DNA of 64,000 nt from VRUE01 sp963697915 (GTDB lineage: Bacteria > Actinomycetota > Thermoleophilia > Solirubrobacterales > 70-9), in the NCBI GenBank assembly GCA_963697915.1, contig OY969103.1, forward strand, positions 2,542,001-2,606,000, written 5' to 3'. The notes below the pieces were generated by a model. The model saw nothing but the letters and a program-made list of their open reading frames with translations, was not told the DNA's origin and made no database searches. The position numbers and the translations under genes are program-made. The first letter of the stretch is position 1. Every line of letters begins with the position of its first letter. Shown here piece after piece: positions 8,940 to 17,400 of the stretch.

Positions 8940-11087
8940 GTGGTCGAGGAGTTCGACTCCGGCGACATCGACCGCGCCGCGGTGACGCGTGCCTTCGATT
9001 TCGCCTGCGACCGGCACGCCGACCAGCTGCGCCGCTCCGGCGACGAGTTCATCACCCACCCGGTCGGCGTCGCCCAGATCTGCGCCGGGATGCGGCTCGA
9101 CACGGAGACGCTCTGCGCGGCCCTGCTGCACGACACGGTCGAGGACACCAGCGCCAGCCTCGAGGAGATCCGCGACGAGTTCGGCGAGCAGGTCGCCCAG
9201 CTGGTCGACGGCGTCACCAAGCTGACCGGGATGACCTTCGAGAGCCGCGACGAGCGGCAGGCCGAGAACTACCGCAAGATGATGGTGGCGATGGCCACCG
9301 ACGTCAGGGTGATCCTGATCAAGCTGGCCGACCGCCTCCACAACATGCGCACGCTCGGCGCCCTGCCGAAGCAGAAGCAGACGCTGAAGGCGCGCGAGAC
9401 GCTCGAGATCTACGCGCCGCTCGCCCACCGGCTCGGAATCCACGCGATCAAATGGGAGCTCGAGGATCTCGCCTTCGCGACCCTGCACCCGCGCAAGTAC
9501 AAGGAAATAAAACAGCTGGTCGCCCAGCAGCGCGACGAGCGCGAGGCCTACGTCAACGAGGCGGGCGAGTTCCTCAGCGAAGAGCTGGTCGCGGTCGGGA
9601 TCGAGGCCGAGATCTCTGGCCGCGCCAAGCACTTCTACTCGATCTACACGAAGATGACCAAGAAGGGGCGCGAGTTCAACGAGATCTTCGACCTGACCGC
9701 GATGCGGGTGATCGTCGGCTCGGTCAAGGACTGCTACGGCGCGATCGGCGTCATCCACTCGCTCTGGAAGCCGCTGCCGGGGCGCTTCAAGGACTGGATC
9801 GCGATGCCGAAGGCGAACATGTACCAGGCCCTGCACACGACCGTGATCGGGCCCGAAGGCAAGCCCCTGGAGATTCAGATCCGGACCGCCGAGATGCACA
9901 GTCTCGCCGAGTACGGGATCGCCGCCCACGTCGCCTACAAGGAGGGCGCGGCCGCTGACCCGAAGCGCGAGAAGATGACCTGGCTGCGCCAGCTGGTCGA
10001 GGCCGAGGGCGACCAGGACCCGGCCGAGTTCCTCGAGTCGCTGAAGGTCGACCTCTTCGAGGACGAGGTCTTCGTCTTCACCCCGAAGGGAGAGGTCAAG
10101 AGCCTCTCCGCCGGCTCGACCCCGCTCGACTTCGCCTACGCGGTCCACACCGACGTCGGCCACCGCTGCGTCGGCGCCAAGGTCAACGGTTCGATCGTGC
10201 CGCTGCACTACCAGCTGCGCTCCGGCGACATCGTCGAGGTGCTGACCGCGAAGCAGAACCGCGGCCCCTCGCGCGACTGGCTGAAACTGGTGCGGACCAA
10301 CCGCGCCCGCAACAAGATCCGCGCCTTCTTCAAACAGGAAAGCCGCGAGGACGCCGAGCAGAAGGGCCGCGAGGCGCTAGAGGAAGCGCTGCGCACGCGC
10401 GGCCTGCCGATGCAGAAGCTGGCGATGTCGCCGCTGCTCGCCCAGGTGATCCGCGAGATGGGCTTCCGCAAAGCGACCGAGTTCTACATCGCGCTCGGCC
10501 AGGGCAAGGTCTCGACCAGCGCCGTCGCCAACAAGCTGATGCAGCGCCTCAAGGAGGGCGAGGCGGTCGAGGAGGAGCAGCCGCTGCGCTTCCAGGACGC
10601 CCGCGAGGACAAGGCGCGCCGCACCAAGGACGCCTCCGACTTCGGGATCCGGGTGAAGGGCGCTGACAACGTCGCCGTGCGGCTCGCCAAGTGCTGCCGG
10701 CCGGTGCCCGGCGACGCGATCGCCGGCTACGTCTCGCTCGGCCGTGGGATCACCATCCACCGCGCCGACTGCAAGAACGTGAAGGCGCTGCAGAAGGCGC
10801 CCGAGCGCTTCGTCGAGGTCGGCTGGGACGGCGACAACGAGTCCTCCTACCGGGTCGAGCTGCAGATCGACGCCTACGACCGCACGCGGCTGCTCGAGGA
10901 CCTCTCGCGCACCTTCTCGGAGGCCGGGATCAACATCCTCGGCGCCAGCTGCATGACCAAGCACCCGATGGTGAAGAACCGCTTCGTGGTCGAGGTCGGC
11001 GACACCGAGCAGCTCAAGCAGTGCATCTCGCGGTTGCGCAACGTCGAGAGCGTCTTCGACGCCTACCGGATCACGCCGAGCGCCTGA
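8940..11087 (+). CDS. rel: Bifunctional (p)ppGpp synthetase/hydrolase Rel
   Basis: This is the stringent-response enzyme, making and degrading (p)ppGpp. From GTG 8940 it is 715 residues. The HD hydrolase domain has LLHDTVEDT with His64/Asp65 and Glu68/Asp69, an intact hydrolase site. The synthetase domain has AKHFYSIYTKM, then GRFKDWIAMPK near 281. The R-x-K-D form of this motif is the one found in two-function Rel enzymes, not in synthetase-only RelA. A TGS domain (FTPKGEVKSLSAGSTPLDFA), a conserved-Cys region (VRLAKCCRPVPGD) and a C-terminal ACT domain follow. The 20 codons between an ATA at 8880 and GTG 8940 read as a plausible helix (EQRELLADLFAVVEEFD), so the true N-terminus may be longer and overlap recJ. 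No SD sits at a normal distance from GTG 8940. Confidence 0.95.
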   Translation: MVEEFDSGDIDRAAVTRAFDFACDRHADQLRRSGDEFITHPVGVAQICAGMRLDTETLCAALLHDTVEDTSASLEEIRDEFGEQVAQLVDGVTKLTGMTFESRDERQAENYRKMMVAMATDVRVILIKLADRLHNMRTLGALPKQKQTLKARETLEIYAPLAHRLGIHAIKWELEDLAFATLHPRKYKEIKQLVAQQRDEREAYVNEAGEFLSEELVAVGIEAEISGRAKHFYSIYTKMTKKGREFNEIFDLTAMRVIVGSVKDCYGAIGVIHSLWKPLPGRFKDWIAMPKANMYQALHTTVIGPEGKPLEIQIRTAEMHSLAEYGIAAHVAYKEGAAADPKREKMTWLRQLVEAEGDQDPAEFLESLKVDLFEDEVFVFTPKGEVKSLSAGSTPLDFAYAVHTDVGHRCVGAKVNGSIVPLHYQLRSGDIVEVLTAKQNRGPSRDWLKLVRTNRARNKIRAFFKQESREDAEQKGREALEEALRTRGLPMQKLAMSPLLAQVIREMGFRKATEFYIALGQGKVSTSAVANKLMQRLKEGEAVEEEQPLRFQDAREDKARRTKDASDFGIRVKGADNVAVRLAKCCRPVPGDAIAGYVSLGRGITIHRADCKNVKALQKAPERFVEVGWDGDNESSYRVELQIDAYDRTRLLEDLSRTFSEAGINILGASCMTKHPMVKNRFVVEVGDTEQLKQCISRLRNVESVFDAYRITPSA

Positions 11088-11139
11088 ATCCGAATCTCCG
11101 CCGCTGCCGCGGGCTACGCTCGGGTACGGTCAGGAGGTG

Positions 11140-11499
11140 ATGGGGACGGTCTCCGTGGAGTTGGGTGAGTTGGCGCTCGAGGCACTGGCCGGGGAGAGGG
11201 AACCGGGCGCCGGGCTCGAGGCCCGGGTCAGCCGTGCCCTGCGCTTCTACCTCGACGACCGCGAGGTCGGCCGTGCCGCCTGGCCCTACCCGGCCTTTCT
11301 GGGCGGTCAGGAGCGCAGCGGGGTGAATCGCCTCACCCTCGACCTGGACGAGGAGCTCTGGAGTGAGATGGAAACCGAGGCCGAGCGCCAGGGCGTCGCG
11401 GCGCCGCAGCTCGCCGAGCACGCCGTCCTCTACTACACCGCCGAACTCGACGCGGCGGGTGGCCCCACCGAGTGGATCGATCCCAGCGAGGAGGGCTGA
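11140..11499 (+). CDS. Small protein with two ribbon-helix-helix-like halves
   Basis: The product is 119 residues from ATG 11140; a GTG at 11137 lies inside the AGGAGG and is unlikely to be used. I see two similar halves. Each has a short beta-like strand (VSVELGE; RLTLDLDEE) followed by two amphipathic helices (LEARVSRALRFYLDD; WSEMETEAERQG then APQLAEHAVLYYTAELD). That is the pattern of a tandem ribbon-helix-helix DNA-binding protein. A clear paralogue lies at 12328-12663, on the other side of the sigma gene. It is convergent with the sigma gene (9 bp between stops). The family is not one I can name; a role in controlling the sigma factor or its targets is inference from position. Confidence 0.6.
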   Translation: MGTVSVELGELALEALAGEREPGAGLEARVSRALRFYLDDREVGRAAWPYPAFLGGQERSGVNRLTLDLDEELWSEMETEAERQGVAAPQLAEHAVLYYTAELDAAGGPTEWIDPSEEG

Positions 11500-11508
11500 G
11501 AATGCCGC

Positions 11509-12117
11509 TCAGAGGGTGGCGCTGGCCACCATCGGTCCGGCGCCGAGGCTGACGAGACTCGCCTGCAGGGTGCGGCGGCCGCGGTGGTGCAGGCCGTGCA
11601 CGGAGCTCTCGGTCCTGCCCAGCGTCGTCGCGATCTCGGTCGGCGAGAGCCCGACGATGTGGCGCAGGACGAGAACCTCGCGCTGCTCTTCGGGCAGGCC
11701 CTCGAGCGCCTGACGCAGGTCCCGGCCGCGGTCGATGCTGGTCTGGGCGCTGCCGTCGTCGGCAAGCCGCACCTCTTCGGTCGGGATCGCCCGTTTGGCC
11801 CGCATGTGGTCCAGGGCGGCGTTGCGCGCTACCCGCAGGATCCAGGCGGCGAAGGGGACCTCGCGCTGCTCGTACTTGCGGATCGCCGTCATCAGCTTGG
11901 CGAACACGTTCTGGGTGATGTCTTCGGCCTCGTGGTTGTCGCGGACGAAGCTGGCGACGTAACGCTGCACGTCGGGCGCGAAACGGACGTAGAGGAAGTG
12001 AAGCCCCTCGCCGTCTCCGGCCTGTGCACGCTCCACCGCCCGCTGGACGAGACGACTGTCGCGTCCGGCCGCCGGTGACGTTGCCTGCTCCTCTGCGTCG
12101 TGTGTGAGAGTTTCCAT
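11509..12117 (-). CDS. RNA polymerase sigma factor, ECF-type (sigma-70 family)
   Basis: This 202-residue protein has the two-domain build of ECF sigma factors. Region 2 contains FLYVRFAPDVQRYVASFV, then NHEAEDITQNVFAKLM and PFAAWILRVARNAALDHMRA. Region 4 has LEGLPEEQREVLVLRHIVGL and a helix-turn-helix SPTEIATTLGRTESSVHGLH. The N-terminal 25 residues are polar. No transmembrane anti-sigma factor is adjacent. Instead two small paralogous DNA-binding-like genes flank it. The 210-bp AT-richer region upstream is shared with the divergent small gene at 12328. Its location beside a secreted beta-helix gene suggests control of surface genes, but no promoter match proves it. Confidence 0.9.
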   Translation of the reverse strand: METLTHDAEEQATSPAAGRDSRLVQRAVERAQAGDGEGLHFLYVRFAPDVQRYVASFVRDNHEAEDITQNVFAKLMTAIRKYEQREVPFAAWILRVARNAALDHMRAKRAIPTEEVRLADDGSAQTSIDRGRDLRQALEGLPEEQREVLVLRHIVGLSPTEIATTLGRTESSVHGLHHRGRRTLQASLVSLGAGPMVASATL

Positions 12118-12327
12118 TTCTACTTTCTGGCGAATGAAGGAGGTGCGCCTAACCGCTCAACGCGTCGAAAGGATTAAAAACGAATGACCGATTGTCAATG
12201 CCCGACATTCGTCCAAAAAGTCCTGCCACGGCTAAGGACCAAAAAAGTACGTAGGAAGTTTGGAGGATTTGGGTAGTCAGAAGTAAGTTTTTCGCAGGCC
12301 GGGTAGTTCTTCCCTCGAAGGTTGGTC
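12118..12327. promoter_or_regulatory. Divergent intergenic region between sigma factor and small paralogue
   Basis: This stretch is clearly richer in A/T than the surrounding DNA and has no ORF. It must carry the promoters for the minus-strand sigma gene and the plus-strand gene at 12328. Visible elements are two copies of CGAATGA (12131-12137 and 12181-12187), with CATTCG at 12206-12211 making an imperfect inverted repeat with the second copy, and a GAAGG Shine-Dalgarno at 12317-12321 placed 6 bp before ATG 12328. A third CGAATGA lies at 14377-14383 in front of the beta-helix gene. No confident -35/-10 pair is visible. Confidence 0.4.
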
Positions 12328-12663
12328 ATGAAAGTCAGGCTTGGGAAGATCGCGAGGGAGGGCATAGAGGCCCATGCCGAGGGCGACGTGGACGCGGTTG
12401 TGCGCGCCGCGCTGCTGCGCTACACGGACCTGCTGGACTCGGCCGAGCCACCGCTCTCGCCACCCCCGTTCAGCGCCGCGCGGAGGCGTTCCGGGAGGGC
12501 GCTCGAGTTCCTCCTCGACCCCGAGACGCAGGCCCTGCTCGAGCGCCAGGCGCGCAGCGCCTCGGCCTCGGTCGAGGAGGTCGCCGCGCACGCGGTGCTG
12601 CTCTACCTGGCTGAACTCGACTCGGTCTCGGCGATCGCGGTCGACCTACCAGCGGACCCCTGA
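12328..12663 (+). CDS. Small protein, paralogue of the 11140-11499 product
   Basis: This 111-residue product starts at ATG 12328, with GAAGG 6 bp upstream; TTG 12322 is a weaker choice. It has the same two-part plan as the product of 11140-11499: MKVRLGKIAREGIEAH plus VDAVVRAALLRYTDLL in the first half, a proline-rich joint, then LEFLLDPETQALLERQAR and VEEVAAHAVLLYLAELDS in the second. The second half aligns closely with EEL...QLAEHAVLYYTAELD of its partner. It is divergent from the ECF sigma gene and overlaps the convergent beta-helix gene by 18 bp at the 3' end. A tandem ribbon-helix-helix regulator is my reading of the pattern; no family name is assigned. Confidence 0.6.
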   Translation: MKVRLGKIAREGIEAHAEGDVDAVVRAALLRYTDLLDSAEPPLSPPPFSAARRRSGRALEFLLDPETQALLERQARSASASVEEVAAHAVLLYLAELDSVSAIAVDLPADP

Positions 12664-14319
12664 GGGCTTGCGGTAGCCGATCGGCTCGGCCCCGGCCGGG
12701 TTGCAGTTGGCCGAGGTGCAGTTGCCCTGCGCGTCGAGCGTGACCAGGGAGGGGGTGCCGAAGAGGTTGGCCGAGAAGCTGGCGGCGCTCTGTGAGCCGG
12801 CGAAGCCGCCGTCTGGGTCGACCGCCACGTTGCGCTCGATCAGGTTGTCGGAGCCCGAGCTGCAGTCCCACTCGAAGCCCGGGAAGCCGGGGAAGGACTT
12901 GCCGCCGTCGACCCACGTGTTGCGGCGAATGGTGATGTTGGAGCGCGAGCTGCCGCCGGTACCGAGCCCACAGATCTCGGTGCGTCCCAGGTTCGTTTCG
13001 ATCAGGTTGTTTTCATACAGCAGGGTGCCGGTGCTGCCGCCGTGGATGTAGGTCGAGCCGGCGTTGTCCTCGGGCGAGCCGTTGTAGTAGCCCTGGTGGT
13101 GGATCCAGTTGTTGGTGATCCGCAGGTTGGCGCCGTTGCCGGTGATCTGGATGTTGTCGGAGTGCTCGCTGGAGTCGGGGTTGGCGCCGACGGAACCGAT
13201 CTCGTTGCGGTCGATCACCACGTCCGAGCCGCCCACTCCCTGGAAGCCGTCCGCCGCCAGGTCGTGCAGTTTGTTGCCGACGAAGCGCAGCCGGTTGAGC
13301 GTCCCGTAGCAGCGGCAGCCATAGCCGGTGTTGCCCGAGTTGTCGGCAATCGTCCAGCCCAGGTCGTTGCCTTCGATCCGCACGTCGTTGCTGGTTTCCG
13401 GCATGAAGATCAGCTGGTCGCTGACGCGCGCGCTGGGGGTGCCGCCGATCGTGTTGCCGAGCAGCACCGAGCGGTGGGAGCCGCGCATCGTGATCGAGCG
13501 GAAGCGGGCGCGGCTGATGGTCAGGTCGGTCGTCTGGCCGAGGTCGACGAAGCCCATCGAGCCGTTCTCGCTGGAGACCAGGACCGCTTTCTCACCGAGA
13601 TCGCCGAGGTCGACGTTGCCGAGCGCGGCGACGACGCAGGCGTCCTTGCCGCCGATGACCGCGGAACGCAGCTGCGCGGCGGTCGTGACCCGGATCGCCG
13701 CCTCGTCATCGCAGGCCGACGGGTAGGAGGACGGCGGCGGTGGGGGTGGTGGTGGCGGAGGAGGCGGCTCCTCCTCGCCGGGCGCCTCTTCGGCCGGCTG
13801 CTCCCCGCCGGGCTCTCCCCCGTCGGGGTCGCCAGGCGCCGGCTCCGGCGGTGAGGGGCCCGGGTCCGGAGCGGGCGCCGGCGGGCCCGGGCTGGGCGGT
13901 GACTCGACCGGGGGTTGGGTCGCCTGCCAGGGGTCGGAGCCGGCCTTGATCTCGACCCCGTCGCCGATTCCGTCGCCGTCGCTGTCAGCGCGGCGGGGGT
14001 TGGTTCGGGTGAGCTTGACCTCGACCCCGTCGGAGAGACCGTCGCCGTCGCTGTCAGCGCGGTAGGGGTTGGTCAGGGTGTGGCGGGTCTCGACCCGGTT
14101 GCTGAGCCCGTCGCCGTCGCGATCGCGCTTGAACCAGCGCGTGCGTTGACGCTGATCCCCGTCGGCGAAGGGCTCGGCGACCACCATGTGGGAGAGGGAG
14201 ACCCGCTCGGGCGCCGGGAGGGCCGCCGAGGTTTGGCTGGCGGGAAGCGCGAAGACGACCGCGATCAGGACGCAGGAGAGGCCGCTGACGGCTCTGGCGG
14301 TGTGCGGTAGCCACGACAT
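12646..14319 (-). CDS. Secreted parallel beta-helix protein with thrombospondin-3-like calcium repeats
   Basis: The 557-residue protein has a signal peptide (hydrophobic core about 11-30, likely cut near the Ala-rich SQTSAA). Three aspartate-rich repeats follow at about 66-125 (DRDGDGLSN, DSDGDGLSD, DSDGDGIGD), the calcium-binding thrombospondin-3 pattern. A long Pro/Glu/Gly linker ending in a run of prolines (about 133-200) leads to a right-handed parallel beta-helix of about 350 residues. Helix markers are repeated N-x-I/x-N-x rungs such as VLLGNTIGGTPSARVSDQ, DVRIEGNDLGW, LRFVGNKLHDL, NLRITNNWIHHQGYYNG and ITIRRNTWVDGG. Cysteines (YGCRCYG, EWDCSSG) suggest disulfides. The chain ends GYRKPSGVRW. 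Such folds are typical of polysaccharide lyases or binding proteins; no catalytic residues are assigned. It is the smaller sibling of the giant gene next to it. Confidence 0.88.
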   Translation of the reverse strand: MSWLPHTARAVSGLSCVLIAVVFALPASQTSAALPAPERVSLSHMVVAEPFADGDQRQRTRWFKRDRDGDGLSNRVETRHTLTNPYRADSDGDGLSDGVEVKLTRTNPRRADSDGDGIGDGVEIKAGSDPWQATQPPVESPPSPGPPAPAPDPGPSPPEPAPGDPDGGEPGGEQPAEEAPGEEEPPPPPPPPPPPPSSYPSACDDEAAIRVTTAAQLRSAVIGGKDACVVAALGNVDLGDLGEKAVLVSSENGSMGFVDLGQTTDLTISRARFRSITMRGSHRSVLLGNTIGGTPSARVSDQLIFMPETSNDVRIEGNDLGWTIADNSGNTGYGCRCYGTLNRLRFVGNKLHDLAADGFQGVGGSDVVIDRNEIGSVGANPDSSEHSDNIQITGNGANLRITNNWIHHQGYYNGSPEDNAGSTYIHGGSTGTLLYENNLIETNLGRTEICGLGTGGSSRSNITIRRNTWVDGGKSFPGFPGFEWDCSSGSDNLIERNVAVDPDGGFAGSQSAASFSANLFGTPSLVTLDAQGNCTSANCNPAGAEPIGYRKPSGVRW

Positions 14320-14446
14320 CTGCCCGCTTATCGGCCGGTACCGGGAGACAGAGTGGATTGATTCGGTCTACCTAGACGAATGATCTAACCGACCACTTCA
14401 GATCCCATCATGTAACAGGTAGGAAAAAAGTATGAGTGGTGTGCGG

Positions 14447-17400
14447 TTACCAGGCGACGCCGCTGGGCTTGCGGTAGCCAATCGGTTCCTCGCTCGCCGG
14501 GTTGCAGTTGGCGGAGATGCAGTTGCGGTCGGCGTCGAGGGTGACCAGCGAGGGGGTTCCGAACAGGTTGGGCGCGATCAGGGCGGCGTCGTAGCCGTTG
14601 TCGGCGAGGCCGCCGTCGGGGTCGATCGCGATGTTGCGCGTGATCACGTTGCCGGCGCCCCCGTCGCAGTCCCACTCGAAGCCGGGGAAGCCGTTGAAGG
14701 CTTTGCCGCCGTCGACCCAGGTGTTGCGGCGGATAGTGATGTTGGAGCGTTCGACCCCGCCGGTTCCCAGGCCGCAGATCTCAGTGCGGCCCTCGACGGT
14801 CTCGATCAGGTTGTTTTCGTAGGTCAGGGTGTCGGTGCCGTCGCCGTGGATGTAAGTCGAGCCGGCGTTGGCCGTGACCTCACCGTTGTAGTAGCCCTGG
14901 TGGTGGATCCAGTTGTTGGTGATCCGCAGGTTGGCGTCGTTGCCGGTTATCTGGATGCTGTCGGAGTGCTCGTCGGACTCGGGGTTGCGGCCGACCGGGC
15001 CGATCTCGTTGCGGTCGATGACGACGTCGACGCCGCCGACCCCCTGGAAGCCGTCGGCGGCCAGGTCGTGCAGTTTGTTGCCGACGAAGCGCAGCCGGTT
15101 GAGCGTCCCGTAGCAACGGCATCCATAGCCGGCGTTGCCGGTGTCGTCGGCGATCGTCCAACCGATGTCGTTGCCTTCGATCAAGACGTCGTTGTTGGTT
15201 TCCGGCATGAAGATCAGCTGATCGCTGACCCGCGCGGTGGGGGTGCCGCCGATCGTGTTGCCGAGCAGGCGGGTGCGGTGCGAGTTGCGGATCGTCACCG
15301 AGCGCAACCGCGCCTGGCTGATCGTCAGGTCGGTGGTCGAGCCGAGGTCGACCGCCCCCATCATGCCGTTGCCGCTGGTCGAGACGACCACGGGCCGGGC
15401 GCCGAGGTCACCGAGGTCGACGTTGCCCACGTCGGCGGTCACGCAGGCGTCTTTGCCGCTGTCGACGGCGGCGCGCAGCGCCGCCGCGGTGGTCGCCTCG
15501 GTGGCGCCGGGGACGCAGGCAGAGGGCCAGGACGAGGGCGGCGGGGCGATCGTCCAGGTCGTTTCGGCCGGGCTCGGGTCGAGGTTGCCGGCCGCGTCGG
15601 TGGCCCGCACGGCGAAGCTGTGCGGGCCCGGCGCCAGGTTGGCGTGGGAGCGGGGCGAGGCGCAGGCCCCGAACGCCGCCCCGTCGAGGCTGCACTCGAG
15701 GCTCGCGCCGCTCTCGCTGGCGCCGAGGAAGAAGGTCGCCGAGGTCGAGAGCGTGGTCGGTGGCGGGGCCGAGGCGATCGCGGTCTGCGGGGCGGTCGAG
15801 TCCTCGACGTAGGCCAGCGGTTCCGAGCAGCCCGAGACGTCTTCGTCCGGCATTGTCGCGGTGGCCCGGAAGACGGTGGTCGTGTCGTCGGCGACCGCGA
15901 TCTCGACCCCGGCTTCGAGCTCGGCCGGCGTCAGCGTGACCAGCGGCGAGCCGCTGCACGGGCCGGCGTAGAGGCGGACGGTGGCCGCGGCCGCGGCCGT
16001 GCCGGAAACCCGCGGCGCGTTGTGGTTGGCGGGCGAGGCGGGCACGGTCGGGCTCAGCTCCGGCGCCGGGGCGGCGGTGCTGTCGACCAGGAAGTCGCGC
16101 GTCGCCGTCGCCTGGTTGCCGGCGGCGTCGGTGGCGCGCACGCGGAAGGTCTGCGGCCCCTCGCCGAGCGGGCTCGCGGGGGTGTGGGCGCCCGCGCCCG
16201 AGCAGGGGCCGAAGCTCGGCGCGCCGGTGTCGAGCGAGCAGGCGAAGCCGGCGCCGGGCTCCGAGCTGTACCTGAAGGTCGGGGTCGCGTCGTTGGTCAG
16301 CCCATCGGGGCCAGCCTCGATCGTGAGCGCCGGCGGCGTCAGGTCGACCCGCCATTCGAGCTCGTCGGTGCTCTCGTCGGAGTTGCCCGCCTGGTCGGTC
16401 GCCCGCACTTCGAAGATGTGGAGGCCCTCGCCCAGCCCGGAGTAGGCGCGCGGCGAGGTGCAGAGGGTGAAGGAGCCGCCGTCGAGGCTGCAGCGGAAGG
16501 AGGTCACGCCCGAGCCGCCGGGATCCGAGCCGGTGAAGGAGAAGCTCGCCGTGGCGACATTGACCAGGGCCGGCGGCCCGAGCGTGATCTGGGTCTCGGG
16601 CGAGACCGAGTCCCTGGTCAACGTCGCCGTCGCCGCGCCGCGGTTGCCGGCGGCGTCGGCCAGGCAGAGGCGCAGCGTGTTGGCGCCCTCGGCCAGCTGC
16701 GCTCCCGTGACGTTCGAGGTCCGCGCGGCAGGCTGGGTGCCGTAGGCACCCGACCCGATCACGGTGCCAGTCGTGCAGTCGGCGCCGCCCACACGCAGCT
16801 CGAAGGGCCCGTTCTCGTCGCCGTGCCAGGTCAAGGTGCTGGTGCTCATCAACCTGAGCAGCGTTTTCGAGACCGAGTCGATCGTCACCTGCGGGGCGCT
16901 GAGGTCGACCTGCCAGGTGTGGCTGGCCGGGCTGGCGTCGACGTTGCCGGCGCCGTCGACGGCGCGGACCTCGAAGGAGTGGGCGCCGTGGCCGAGGCCG
17001 GTCAGCTCGGCGCCAGAGGCGCAGGGGCCGAAGGGCTGGGCGTCGAGCTTGCACTCGAAGGAGGCGACCCCGGAGCCCCCGCCGTCGCCGCCGCTGAAGG
17101 AGAAGGTCGCCGTGGCGCTGTTGGTGAGCGCGGCGGGTTGGGCGGTGATCGTGGTTTGGGGGGCGCTCGAGTCCTCGACGTAGGCGAGCTGCTCCGAGCA
17201 GCCGGAGGGGATCCCGGCGGCGGTGGTCGCCGTGGCGCGGAAGACGGTGGTCGTGTCGTCGGCGACCGAGACCTCGATCCCGGCCGCGAGCTCGGCCGGG
17301 GTGACCGTCGCGAGCGCTGAGCCCGCGCAGGTTCCACCGCTGAAGAGGCGGACGGTGGTGCCCGCCACCGAGGCGCCGAGGACCCGTGGCGCGTTGTCGT

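Noticed and set aside
11496..11512. Short CTGAG/CTCAG inverted repeat between the first small gene and the sigma gene
   Set aside because: A five-base stem with no T-run is too weak to call a terminator.
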